21,427 nucleotides of DNA, taken from a virus. Position 1 is the stretch's first letter. Each line of letters begins with the position of its first letter. Shown here one piece after another: positions 14,690-21,253 of this stretch. The stretch covers positions 1-21,427 of IMG/VR virus record IMGVR_UViG_3300030103_003195; one strand, 5' to 3'. The notes under the pieces are model-generated. The model saw only the letters and a program-made list of their open reading frames with translations, ran no database searches and was not told where the DNA came from. The position numbers and the translations under genes were made by a program.

Positions 14690-15050
14690 AAAAGTGCAAT
14701 ATTACATACGAAAAGACGGACTAAAATCTAAATGTAGAAAGCCATACTATACACACCGAAGAATGTACTTGTTTAATCTTTTACGAAACGCTGGTGTAAC
14801 TTATAGCCGTATAGCTGAATTATTTGATTTAAACCACGCAACAGTTATACACGGTATAAAACGTTATAAGAATCTTAAACAAACACGAGATGCGTTCTTA
14901 TTGCTGGATATAGTTGATTACGATGAAAACTTTAAACGACATAAACACGAATACAATTTGAAACGTGATATTTTAAAAGCTACTACAATAAGAGATTTAG
15001 AAATTATAAAAGGAAGAACAGAAAAAAAACTTTATAAAGAATTAATTTAA
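14673..15050 (+). CDS. DnaA domain IV-like helix-turn-helix protein
   Basis: 125 aa. Residues about 25-70 resemble the C-terminal DNA-binding domain of DnaA: THRRMYLFNLLRNAGVTYSRIAELFDL followed by NHATVIHGIKRY at 54-65, close to the DnaA signature (DHSTVLHA...). The AAA+ ATPase domain of DnaA is absent. The C-terminal half is charged and helical. A stand-alone domain IV could bind DnaA-box-like sites to control phage or host replication, or act as an early transcription regulator. It ends directly at the second TATATTTG promoter (the TAA is 15048-15050). Confidence 0.65.
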   Translation: MEDLIKKVQYYIRKDGLKSKCRKPYYTHRRMYLFNLLRNAGVTYSRIAELFDLNHATVIHGIKRYKNLKQTRDAFLLLDIVDYDENFKRHKHEYNLKRDILKATTIRDLEIIKGRTEKKLYKELI

Positions 15051-15058
15051 TATATTTG
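15051..15058 (+). promoter_or_regulatory. Second TAnnTTTG promoter element
   Basis: TATATTTG, the same 8-mer as at 12963 and again followed by TA. It directly follows the DnaA-like gene and precedes the modification cassette. No clear -33 TTG was found. Confidence 0.5.
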
Positions 15059-15064
15059 TAAACT

Positions 15065-15136
15065 GGTGGGACAATCAAGATTTTTTTAAGTGTTACGTTA
15101 GTAGGGGAATCCCACCTCCCCGAAAGCGTAGCGCGC
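15065..15136 (+). promoter_or_regulatory. Structured leader of the modification cassette
   Basis: GGTGGGA (15065-15071) can pair with TCCCACC (15110-15116). GGGG (15104-15107) can instead pair with CCCC (15118-15121), and the two are mutually exclusive because the strands interleave. A small GCG/CGC hairpin follows near 15126. Two competing stems just before the first gene of an operon are a pattern seen in riboswitch-like or attenuator leaders; no known class was recognised. Confidence 0.35.
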
Positions 15137-15149
15137 AAATATTAAGCTT

Positions 15150-15419
15150 ATGAAAATATTAGAAGAAGCACACAAGATCTTGTATGAAAGATCTGAAGAA
15201 AAATCAAGAATGTATGGGCCTTTTGAAGAAGGAATGAAAAGAGCCGCTCAGATATTCTCAGGTATGACAGGAAGAACAATGACTGCATCAGATATGTATA
15301 AAGCCATGGTGGCACTAAAGTTATCACGAGAATCATATCATCATAAAGAAGATAATTTATTAGATGCTGTAGCTTATTTAGCTACTTTAAATGATCATGA
15401 AAACAATCAAAAAAAATAG
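15150..15419 (+). CDS. DUF6378-like phage protein
   Basis: 89 aa, helical. It contains YGPFEEGMKRAAQIFSGMTG, DMYKAMVALKLSRESYHHKEDNLLDAVAYLATL; the K-x-SRE...H..DN..D...Y closing helix is the mark of the DUF6378 family found widely in phages. The helical layout and acidic-His motif resemble small nucleotide-related all-alpha proteins, but no activity is known to me. It heads the operon that holds the base-modification genes; the next ATG is 2 nt after its stop. Confidence 0.7.
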   Translation: MKILEEAHKILYERSEEKSRMYGPFEEGMKRAAQIFSGMTGRTMTASDMYKAMVALKLSRESYHHKEDNLLDAVAYLATLNDHENNQKK

Positions 15420-15421
15420 TT

Positions 15422-16369
15422 ATGAAAATAGGAATGTTAGGAATAATAGGAAACTGCGTAAAAAGTATTAATTCACATAATGGAGGATGGACACTGGTAT
15501 GTAAGAATATTTTAGAACGTACTTTTGAAAATAAAGTAGAGATTATAAACGATAAAAGTGATTTTGATACTTATGATATAATAGTAATAAATGAAGGTGT
15601 CAACTATAAAGAAGGAGTATATAATTTTTTTGGAGGAGTTCAAGAAACTACAAAAACAAAATTATTTAAGATCTTAGATTTTAAAGGTGAATTGTTTTCT
15701 ATAAATGAGCGTATTGATTTAAATCACATGTGTGAAAAAAGAAAAGAATTACAAGGTTTTAAAGATAGTAAGTTTAGAATACCAGAAATATTTAATACTG
15801 ATGTTCAGTTTAGTAATATTTTAGTAGGAGATAGTCATTCTATATCCGTATATAGGCCGGAATTTAGTATAAATAGAAATGATGGTAAAACACTATACGG
15901 ATTCTTAAAAGATCCCCAGAAGTACTTTAAAAAGCCAATACATAGTTATAATAAAATCTATACGTATTTTGGAAATATAGATATAAGGTTTCATTTATGT
16001 AGACAAAGTAACCCTAAAATAGCTACTGAAAAATTAGTCGATCAATATATAGATTGGTGTTGGAATTCTAAAGCAAAGCCAGTTTGTTTGTTGCCTATCG
16101 AGGTAGAAGATCGAAAAATCCCAGGTACAGGATTATATAATGGAAAACCTTTTTACGGAAGTAGAGAGTTAAGATCAGAATTAGTGTCGATTTTTAACGA
16201 AAGATTACAATCGCATTTTTTAGATTGCTTAGTATGGCCTGAAGAATGGTACGATAAGGATTATGATTTTACAAAAAATATGGAAGCACGACAGTCTGTT
16301 CATTTAAGGCCTAGTTCTTATAAATTTTATGATCAATTAAATAAACAAGAAACACTTAAACTATTTTAA
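15422..16369 (+). CDS. SGNH/GDSL hydrolase-like protein in the modification cassette
   Basis: 315 aa in two parts. Residues 1-120 look Rossmann-like (MKIGMLGIIGNC ... NKVEIINDKSDFDTYDIIVINEGVNY). Residues about 132-310 show SGNH hydrolase blocks: GDSH with S138 (ILVGDSHS), FGNIDIR with N185, and VHL with H294 near the C-terminus. The acidic residue usually three before that His is Gln here (Q291), so the triad may use another acid or the protein may be a non-classical hydrolase. Related proteins act as esterases or acyl transferases on sugars. Beside a putative amino acid:DNA transferase it could deacylate or acylate a modified base, which is speculation. Spacing to neighbours is 1-2 nt. Confidence 0.55.
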   Translation: MKIGMLGIIGNCVKSINSHNGGWTLVCKNILERTFENKVEIINDKSDFDTYDIIVINEGVNYKEGVYNFFGGVQETTKTKLFKILDFKGELFSINERIDLNHMCEKRKELQGFKDSKFRIPEIFNTDVQFSNILVGDSHSISVYRPEFSINRNDGKTLYGFLKDPQKYFKKPIHSYNKIYTYFGNIDIRFHLCRQSNPKIATEKLVDQYIDWCWNSKAKPVCLLPIEVEDRKIPGTGLYNGKPFYGSRELRSELVSIFNERLQSHFLDCLVWPEEWYDKDYDFTKNMEARQSVHLRPSSYKFYDQLNKQETLKLF

Positions 16370-16370
16370 C

Positions 16371-17273
16371 ATGTTAGAACAATTTAAAGACTATTATAGA
16401 AAAGCAAAAATGAAACAAGAATACTCTTATGAAGGTATTCAATGGACAAAGGAAGATATTAATGATGATTTAGTATGGCATGTTCCTATATACGACGTTG
16501 TAAATAGACGGTTTGCAGCATTTAGTAGCTTACCTGAAGCAGTGAGAAAAGGTGAAAATGATCCTAAAGGAAATGGTAAATACTTTCAAAGATTACACGC
16601 GTTAAGTGATAATGATTTTATGACTATGTGTTATTTATTTAGATTATGCGGTTCAGGAATTAACTACAAGCCTAAAGCAAAAGAAGACGAGCCTTGGGGC
16701 ACTCATGGTTTTGGTAATTTTTGGATAGTAGATGAATTAAAAGGAGGATTTACTTGGTCAATAAATTGGATTAACATGATACCAGAAAATAAATTCTGTG
16801 ATGTTAAAGGTTATTTATTGCCTATGATTAAAGGAGGGCTTAGAAACTTTATACAAAAAGAAGCATTAAATCTAACCGATCACTTAATAACATATATTGG
16901 CCAACAAAAAAGAGGTATAAAAGATGTAGTAGATGAAGGTAATAAATGGCTAATAGATAAAGGATATAAAAGACAGAATTTTGTTTTAACTGCTTTTGCT
17001 ATGGATATGGCAGAATATTTTCCTAATAGCGTAGATGATAATAGCGATGTTTACGTAGGTTCTAATGCAAAAAAATGCTTAAAGATGATTTTACCTGATA
17101 TGAAAACAGATGCTGCTTTAAGATATTTATGTGAGATCACAGGCGGTCATAGTAAACCTTACGATATGGAAGATGTAGCATGTGACTTTATTCGCTACAT
17201 AGAAAACTTTCAAAGTGATGATCATGTTAAATTTAATAATGGAATAAAATACTATAACAATGTTCTTAAATAA
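16371..17273 (+). CDS. Putative alpha-glutamyl/putrescinyl thymine pyrophosphorylase-like (amino acid:DNA transferase) protein
   Basis: 300 aa, mostly helical, no signal. Features recalling this family are an early WHVPIYDVVNRRFAAFSSL, the Gly-rich centre GSGINYKPKAKEDEPWGTHG (residues 94-113) with FGNFWIVDEL, and a C-terminal YDMEDVACDFIRYI (residues 264-277) like the D-x-E...C-x-F...Y ending seen in the family. Members, described by comparative genomics and later shown in phages, join an amino acid or polyamine to phosphorylated 5-hydroxymethyl-uracil in DNA. The adjacent PLP enzyme, thymidylate synthase homologue and MazG-like gene strongly favour this assignment over a generic helical protein. 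It is based on remembered motifs, so the exact clade and substrate are open. Confidence 0.5.
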   Translation: MLEQFKDYYRKAKMKQEYSYEGIQWTKEDINDDLVWHVPIYDVVNRRFAAFSSLPEAVRKGENDPKGNGKYFQRLHALSDNDFMTMCYLFRLCGSGINYKPKAKEDEPWGTHGFGNFWIVDELKGGFTWSINWINMIPENKFCDVKGYLLPMIKGGLRNFIQKEALNLTDHLITYIGQQKRGIKDVVDEGNKWLIDKGYKRQNFVLTAFAMDMAEYFPNSVDDNSDVYVGSNAKKCLKMILPDMKTDAALRYLCEITGGHSKPYDMEDVACDFIRYIENFQSDDHVKFNNGIKYYNNVLK

Positions 17274-18150
17274 TCAAAAAGGAAACTATAATAAAGACTT
17301 AGATAGTAAAGATTTACAATACTATTTAGATTTAACGAAAGATTTTAAATCTAGTTTTGATCCATTTCACGTGAAAGAAATAAATGGATTTATGATCATA
17401 GACGAATCTGAAAGTAATAAGGTAGGCGCTAAAGCGCGTTTTGGTGAGTTTCTTATATCTACATGTAAGCAAGATGAAATAGTTTACGTACAGCCACGAA
17501 ATGGCTTTGCAGGTATAAGTCTGAGTTATTTGTGTAAAATCTATGGAAAAAAATTAACATTAATTATGCCTAGTTCAAAAAAATCTAGTAACCATCAAAG
17601 ATTATGTATTGAGTATGGAGCAAAGCCTTTGTTTTTAAGAATAGCAGCTATGCCAAATGCAAATAGTATGGCAAGAAAATACGCAGCAAAAAAAGGAGCA
17701 TTATTTATTCCATTAGGTTTAAATCATGAGTATGTTATTGCTAATGCTGTAAGATGTATTTATGATTATTTTAAAGACAAACCAAAACCTAAAACAATGT
17801 GGTCCGTAATTTCTACAGGTGTTCTTACTAGAGCTATGCAGATTGCATTACCAGATACTAAATTTCACGCTATAGCAGTAGCAAGAAACATACAAAACGG
17901 TGAATTAGGAAAAGCAAAGTTCTATAGCTATCACAAACGATTTACTGCAAAATCAGATCTTATACCTACGGAATTTAACTCAGAGGAAACATACGATAGT
18001 AAAGGATATGATTATCTTTGTAAATACGGAGATAAAGGAGATTGGTTTTTTAATGTAGCAGGTAACGCACCTGAATCTATAATAAAAGCTAGCGAAGTTG
18101 ATAGTTATAGAGATTGGAATGATTTACGTGATTTTAAAAATATATTATGA
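17260..18150 (+). CDS. Fold-type II PLP-dependent enzyme (cysteine synthase/tryptophan synthase beta-like)
   Basis: 296 aa. A Lys in SNKVGAKARFGEF (K54 or K58) fits the PLP Schiff-base position. PRNGFAGISLSYLCKIYGKKLTLIMP (residues 79-104) matches the loop and strand that in this superfamily read SGNhGxalAyxaxxxGxxxtivmP. STGVLTRAMQIALPDTKFHAIAV (185-207) matches the phosphate-binding glycine loop, though it is poorer in Gly than usual. In phage hypermodification pathways PLP enzymes act on an amino acid attached to the base; a role in making or trimming such an adduct is inferred. It overlaps the upstream gene by 14 bp and the next by 4 bp (ATGA). Confidence 0.68.
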   Translation: MFLNNQKGNYNKDLDSKDLQYYLDLTKDFKSSFDPFHVKEINGFMIIDESESNKVGAKARFGEFLISTCKQDEIVYVQPRNGFAGISLSYLCKIYGKKLTLIMPSSKKSSNHQRLCIEYGAKPLFLRIAAMPNANSMARKYAAKKGALFIPLGLNHEYVIANAVRCIYDYFKDKPKPKTMWSVISTGVLTRAMQIALPDTKFHAIAVARNIQNGELGKAKFYSYHKRFTAKSDLIPTEFNSEETYDSKGYDYLCKYGDKGDWFFNVAGNAPESIIKASEVDSYRDWNDLRDFKNIL

Positions 18151-18782
18151 AATACAAAAACGCACAAGAAGCTTTTGAAAATATGTATAAAATAATTTCA
18201 GAAGAAGGATTAATACATGGAGAAACTAAATGCTTATTTAATGTAGGCTTTTATATGTTACAACCTGAAGATAATATAATTAAAACTAAATGGAGAAAAT
18301 TTAAACCAGATTATGCTGAAGAAGAATGGCAATGGTATTTATCAGGGAATACAAACGCTATGAAAATTGCAGAGAAAGCAAAAATATGGTATAAATGTAT
18401 GGATGAATTTGGTAATGTAAATAGTAATTATGGAGCTCACTGGAATGAAGGTGATCAGATAGAATACGTTGTGAATGAGTTAAAAAATAATAACGAATCA
18501 CGTAGAGCTAGTATTTCTATTTACAACGCAAAAAAAAGACACAACTTTAAAAATGACACGCCGTGTACTTATGCAATTAATTTTTGTATAATTAAAAATG
18601 AACTATGTATGAGTGTACTTATGAGATCTAATGATTTATGGTATGGCTTTGCTAATGATCAATATTGTTTTAGTAAATTACAAAAAATGATAGCTGATAA
18701 ACTAAACATAAATGTAGGATGGTATTACCATTTTACTAATAATATGCATTTATATTTTAACTTTTTAAATAAAAAACAATGA
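18147..18782 (+). CDS. Thymidylate synthase homologue (probable deoxynucleotide hydroxymethylase)
   Basis: 211 aa. Clear thymidylate synthase landmarks: EEEWQWYLSGNTN (59-70), NYGAHW (94-99), RRASISI (119-125), catalytic C140 in DTPCTYAI, RSNDLWYGFANDQ (160-172) and NNMHLYFNF near the end. It is shorter than standard ThyA (about 260 aa), as many phage members are. The residue that selects uracil or cytosine is either N170 or D171 depending on a one-residue gap, so dUMP or dCMP cannot be told apart by eye; the thymine-modifying neighbours favour dUMP. The probable product is a 5-hydroxymethyl nucleotide (or dTMP). It is coupled to both neighbours by ATGA overlaps. Confidence 0.78.
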   Translation: MKYKNAQEAFENMYKIISEEGLIHGETKCLFNVGFYMLQPEDNIIKTKWRKFKPDYAEEEWQWYLSGNTNAMKIAEKAKIWYKCMDEFGNVNSNYGAHWNEGDQIEYVVNELKNNNESRRASISIYNAKKRHNFKNDTPCTYAINFCIIKNELCMSVLMRSNDLWYGFANDQYCFSKLQKMIADKLNINVGWYYHFTNNMHLYFNFLNKKQ

Positions 18783-19084
18783 AACTAACAAATGAATTTG
18801 AGTCTATAAGAGACTGGGCAAAAGAAAAAGGTATCTACAAAAAAGGTGATCCTAAAACACAAACTTTAAAATTAGTAGAAGAATCAGGTGAATTAGCAAA
18901 AGCTGTTTTAAATGATGATCAAGATGAAGTAATAGATGCTATAGGTGATTGTGTTGTTGTATTAACAAGCGTAGCGCACTTAAGAGGCGTAACAATAGAG
19001 GAATGTATTAATGTAGCTTATAACGTTATAGCAAAAAGAAAAGGTAAAATGATTAACGGAACATTTGTAAAAGAAGAAAAATGA
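18779..19084 (+). CDS. MazG-like nucleotide pyrophosphohydrolase
   Basis: 101 aa. The all-alpha NTP-PPase motif is visible: EESGE (residues 34-38) and, after 11 residues, EVIDAIGD (50-57), with acidic residues that bind magnesium. The C-terminal KMINGTFVKEE is often seen in phage MazG-like proteins. Such enzymes remove dCTP, dUTP or dTTP, or host alarmones. In this cassette the sensible job is to remove the normal nucleotide so that the modified one enters DNA, or to supply monophosphate to the synthase encoded just before it. Overlaps neighbours by 4 bp each side. Confidence 0.8.
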   Translation: MKLTNEFESIRDWAKEKGIYKKGDPKTQTLKLVEESGELAKAVLNDDQDEVIDAIGDCVVVLTSVAHLRGVTIEECINVAYNVIAKRKGKMINGTFVKEEK

Positions 19085-19497
19085 GGACATATAAAGCAAA
19101 AATAAAAATGCATGATGACTGGAGAATTCAAAACACTGGTATATTAGGTGAAAAAATATTTAACATTTGGTTTAATAAAAACTATGAAACTGAAAAAATA
19201 TTTAAACAATGTGCTGACAGAGATTATGAGGGTATTGATTTTGCAGATGAAAAAGGATACACTTATCAAGTTAAAGCAACAAGAGCGCGTAGCTATTCGT
19301 TTAATTGCTATTTAGATGATCTTAACGAGCATTTAAAAGCTGATGTGTATGTTTTTATTCAAATACACGATAAGTATGCTTATATTGAAAGTTTATATAG
19401 TAAAGAGGAAATACTTAATTTAGCTAGACAAAGCTATAAAGAAGAAAACTCTTGCTTTGTATATGCTAAAGATCTATTACAACAAAAATTATTCTAA
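19081..19497 (+). CDS. PD-(D/E)XK-like nuclease
   Basis: 138 aa. The start LGEKIFNIWFNKN (E24) and a GIDFADEKGYTYQVKAT segment give the core E24 ... D53 ... Q63-V64-K65, the usual acidic, acidic, (E/Q)-x-K signature of restriction-endonuclease-like folds. YVFIQIHDKYAYIESLYSKEEI continues as the beta/alpha core. Members include resolvases, restriction enzymes and DNA-repair nucleases; the small size fits a minimal domain. It is coupled to the MazG-like gene (ATGA) and sits between the modification and replication genes, so processing of replication intermediates or cutting of unmodified DNA are both possible. Confidence 0.62.
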   Translation: MRTYKAKIKMHDDWRIQNTGILGEKIFNIWFNKNYETEKIFKQCADRDYEGIDFADEKGYTYQVKATRARSYSFNCYLDDLNEHLKADVYVFIQIHDKYAYIESLYSKEEILNLARQSYKEENSCFVYAKDLLQQKLF

Positions 19498-19500
19498 ATT

Positions 19501-20115
19501 ATGGAAGGGTGGGTAAAGTTACATCGTAAATTTCTTGAGTGGGAATGGTATGATAAATCTGAAACAGTACACTTGTTTTTACATTGCTTATTAAAAGCAA
19601 ATCATAAAAATAAAAACTATAGGGGTAAAATTGTAAATAGAGGTAGTTTTTTAACTAGTCGTGAATTGCTAAGTAAAGAGCTTGGTTTAAGCCAACGCCA
19701 AATAAGAACATCTTTAAGTAGGTTAAAAATGACCAATGAATTGACCATTAATTCTACAAGAAAAGGTACTCTAATTCAAGTAGTTAACTATACAAAGTAC
19801 CAAGTACAGACCAATAAAGAGACCGATAATAGACCAACAATAGACCAACAACAGACCAGTAACAAGAATGTAAAGAATGAAAATATATACAGATCGTTTG
19901 AGCATTTGTCTATAACACATGGTCAGTATGAAAAGCTTTTACAAGACAATTCTAAAAAACAAATTGATGAGATCTTAGATTCTATAGAAAACTATAAAGC
20001 AAATAAAAATTATAAATCTTTATATTTAACAGCTAAAAATTGGCTAAAAAAAGTACCAAAAGAAGAAGAAGATAAATTAGTAGCACAAGCAAAGAAGCAT
20101 GGTTATGTTAAGTAA
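19501..20115 (+). CDS. Replication initiator / O-like protein with winged helix
   Basis: 204 aa. It starts [16 protein letters not shown], followed by [57 protein letters not shown] and [11 protein letters not shown]. This is the winged-helix, DnaD/phage replisome-organiser N-terminal domain typical of phages. A Gln/Asn/Thr-rich linker (residues about 100-125) leads to a helical C-terminal part with [26 protein letters not shown], as in partners that load a helicase. Phased GACC repeats lie within the gene, mainly in the linker, and suggest that, as in lambda O, the origin is inside the initiator gene. It overlaps the helicase-like gene by 17 bp. Confidence 0.75.
   Translation: MEGWVKLHRKFLEWEWYDKSETVHLFLHCLLKANHKNKNYRGKIVNRGSFLTSRELLSKELGLSQRQIRTSLSRLKMTNELTINSTRKGTLIQVVNYTKYQVQTNKETDNRPTIDQQQTSNKNVKNENIYRSFEHLSITHGQYEKLLQDNSKKQIDEILDSIENYKANKNYKSLYLTAKNWLKKVPKEEEDKLVAQAKKHGYVK
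19730..19860 (+). repeat. Phased GACC iteron-like repeats (candidate replication origin)
   Basis: Five AGACC(A/G)(A/G) copies start at 19808, 19820, 19831, 19842 and 19853 (steps of 12, 11, 11, 11 bp, about one helical turn). Two TGACCA copies at 19730 and 19742 are 12 bp apart, and 19742 to 19808 is 66 bp. The period is not a multiple of three, and the encoded residues do not repeat, so the pattern is a DNA signal rather than a protein repeat. Confidence 0.6.
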
Positions 20116-20959
20116 AGGAATACACACTAAATATTTATTAGATTATAAACACGGAAGAATAAAACAAGGTTTGCCTATTGGTTGTAAGTTAGATGATCAT
20201 ATAGTATTTAAACCTAAACAACTTAACATCATTCTTGGACACGACAACGTAGGAAAAAGTTATTTCGTTTTTTGGTACTTTTTAACACTTGCACTTAAAC
20301 ACGATATAAAGTTTTGTTTATGGGCTGGAGAAAATCAATACGGTCAAATAATGCGTGATATGATTCAGATGTACACAGGTTTGCCGTTTAAAGAATTACA
20401 CGATTCACAAATACGAAGCTACTCAACTCACTTAGAACAATACTTTGACTTTGTAGATAATTCAAGACTATATACCCCTGAACAATTATTAGAAGAGTTT
20501 AAAAACACGGATGCAGATTGTTGTTTAATTGACCCGTTCACAGGTTTAAGCCGTGAATATGGTTACGAAGGCAACTACAAGTTTTTAAATATGGCAAGAC
20601 AATTTGTAAACGAAACAGGAAAAACAATTTATATTAGTACGCATCCAACAAGTGAGAGCGGTAGGCAAGGTAATTTATTTCCCAAGGGTCACATGTGGGA
20701 TGGTCATTTAAAACCACCTATGGCAGCTTACGTTGAAGGCGGTAAAAGCTTTCTAAATAGATGTGATGATTTTATTACGATTCACAGATTAGTAAAACAC
20801 GAAACAATGAAATACGTTACTTTAGTAAGCATTGACAAAATAAAAGATCGTGATACAGGTGGCGAACAAACACTTTTAGAAGACTATATTTTTTGTGACT
20901 TTAATAGAGGTTTAGGTTTTGAATTGTATGGTGTTAACCCTTTAGAAAAATTAAGATAA
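20099..20959 (+). CDS. RecA/DnaB-type P-loop ATPase (replicative helicase-like)
   Basis: 286 aa (ATG at 20105 would remove two residues and is also possible). Walker A GHDNVGKS at 47-54 and Walker B CLIDPF at 142-147 (D145) are clear, as is an ISTHP strand (179-183) like the sensor of RecA-type ATPases. [17 protein letters not shown] resembles the E-x2-x6 segment of DnaB/RepA-like helicases. It lies right after an O-like initiator, as helicase genes commonly do, and so probably unwinds the phage origin. It is shorter than DnaB and lacks the N-terminal helicase-loader domain, so a RepA-like or AAA-type ATPase is the alternative. Confidence 0.72.
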   Translation: MVMLSKGIHTKYLLDYKHGRIKQGLPIGCKLDDHIVFKPKQLNIILGHDNVGKSYFVFWYFLTLALKHDIKFCLWAGENQYGQIMRDMIQMYTGLPFKELHDSQIRSYSTHLEQYFDFVDNSRLYTPEQLLEEFKNTDADCCLIDPFTGLSREYGYEGNYKFLNMARQFVNETGKTIYISTHPTSESGRQGNLFPKGHMWDGHLKPPMAAYVEGGKSFLNRCDDFITIHRLVKHETMKYVTLVSIDKIKDRDTGGEQTLLEDYIFCDFNRGLGFELYGVNPLEKLR

Positions 20960-21253
20960 ATGGAAAGTTTAGATTTACTAAAAGCAAAGATAAACCTACA
21001 AACTACAATTATTAAGTTTACAAGTAGTATTGAAGAATTGCAAAAGAAGCACCCAGAACGACACGACTTGATTAACTCAATGCTTGAAAGTTTAGAAGAT
21101 ATTGCAGAATTTCAATCCGTGTTTATGCAGTTAGAAGAAGAATTTATTTTAGAGTGCAAAACAAACTTACGTTTGCAGATGCAAATAAGCGAACAGAAAC
21201 ACGAAATAGATAAATTAAACATTTTAGTAGAAAACTTAAAAGAAGGTATTTAA
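20960..21253 (+). CDS. Coiled-coil protein of the replication block, function unknown
   Basis: 97 aa, helical throughout: MESLDLLKAKINLQTTIIKFTSSIEELQKKHPERHDL, then EFQSVFMQLEEEFILECKTNLRLQMQISEQKHEIDKLNILVENLKEG, with a clear heptad pattern. It starts directly after the helicase-like stop, and its stop overlaps the next ATG by one base (TAATG). Likely an oligomeric accessory of replication or recombination; no family recognised. Confidence 0.6.
   Translation: MESLDLLKAKINLQTTIIKFTSSIEELQKKHPERHDLINSMLESLEDIAEFQSVFMQLEEEFILECKTNLRLQMQISEQKHEIDKLNILVENLKEGI

Noticed and set aside
15422-15470. GIIGNCVKS near the start of the SGNH-like protein as a Walker A motif of a kinase
   Set aside because: Spacing and residues do not fit GxxxxGK(S/T), and SGNH blocks explain the protein better.
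19808-19860. CRISPR array
   Set aside because: The repeat unit is 11-12 bp with no spacers and lies inside a coding gene; it fits iterons.
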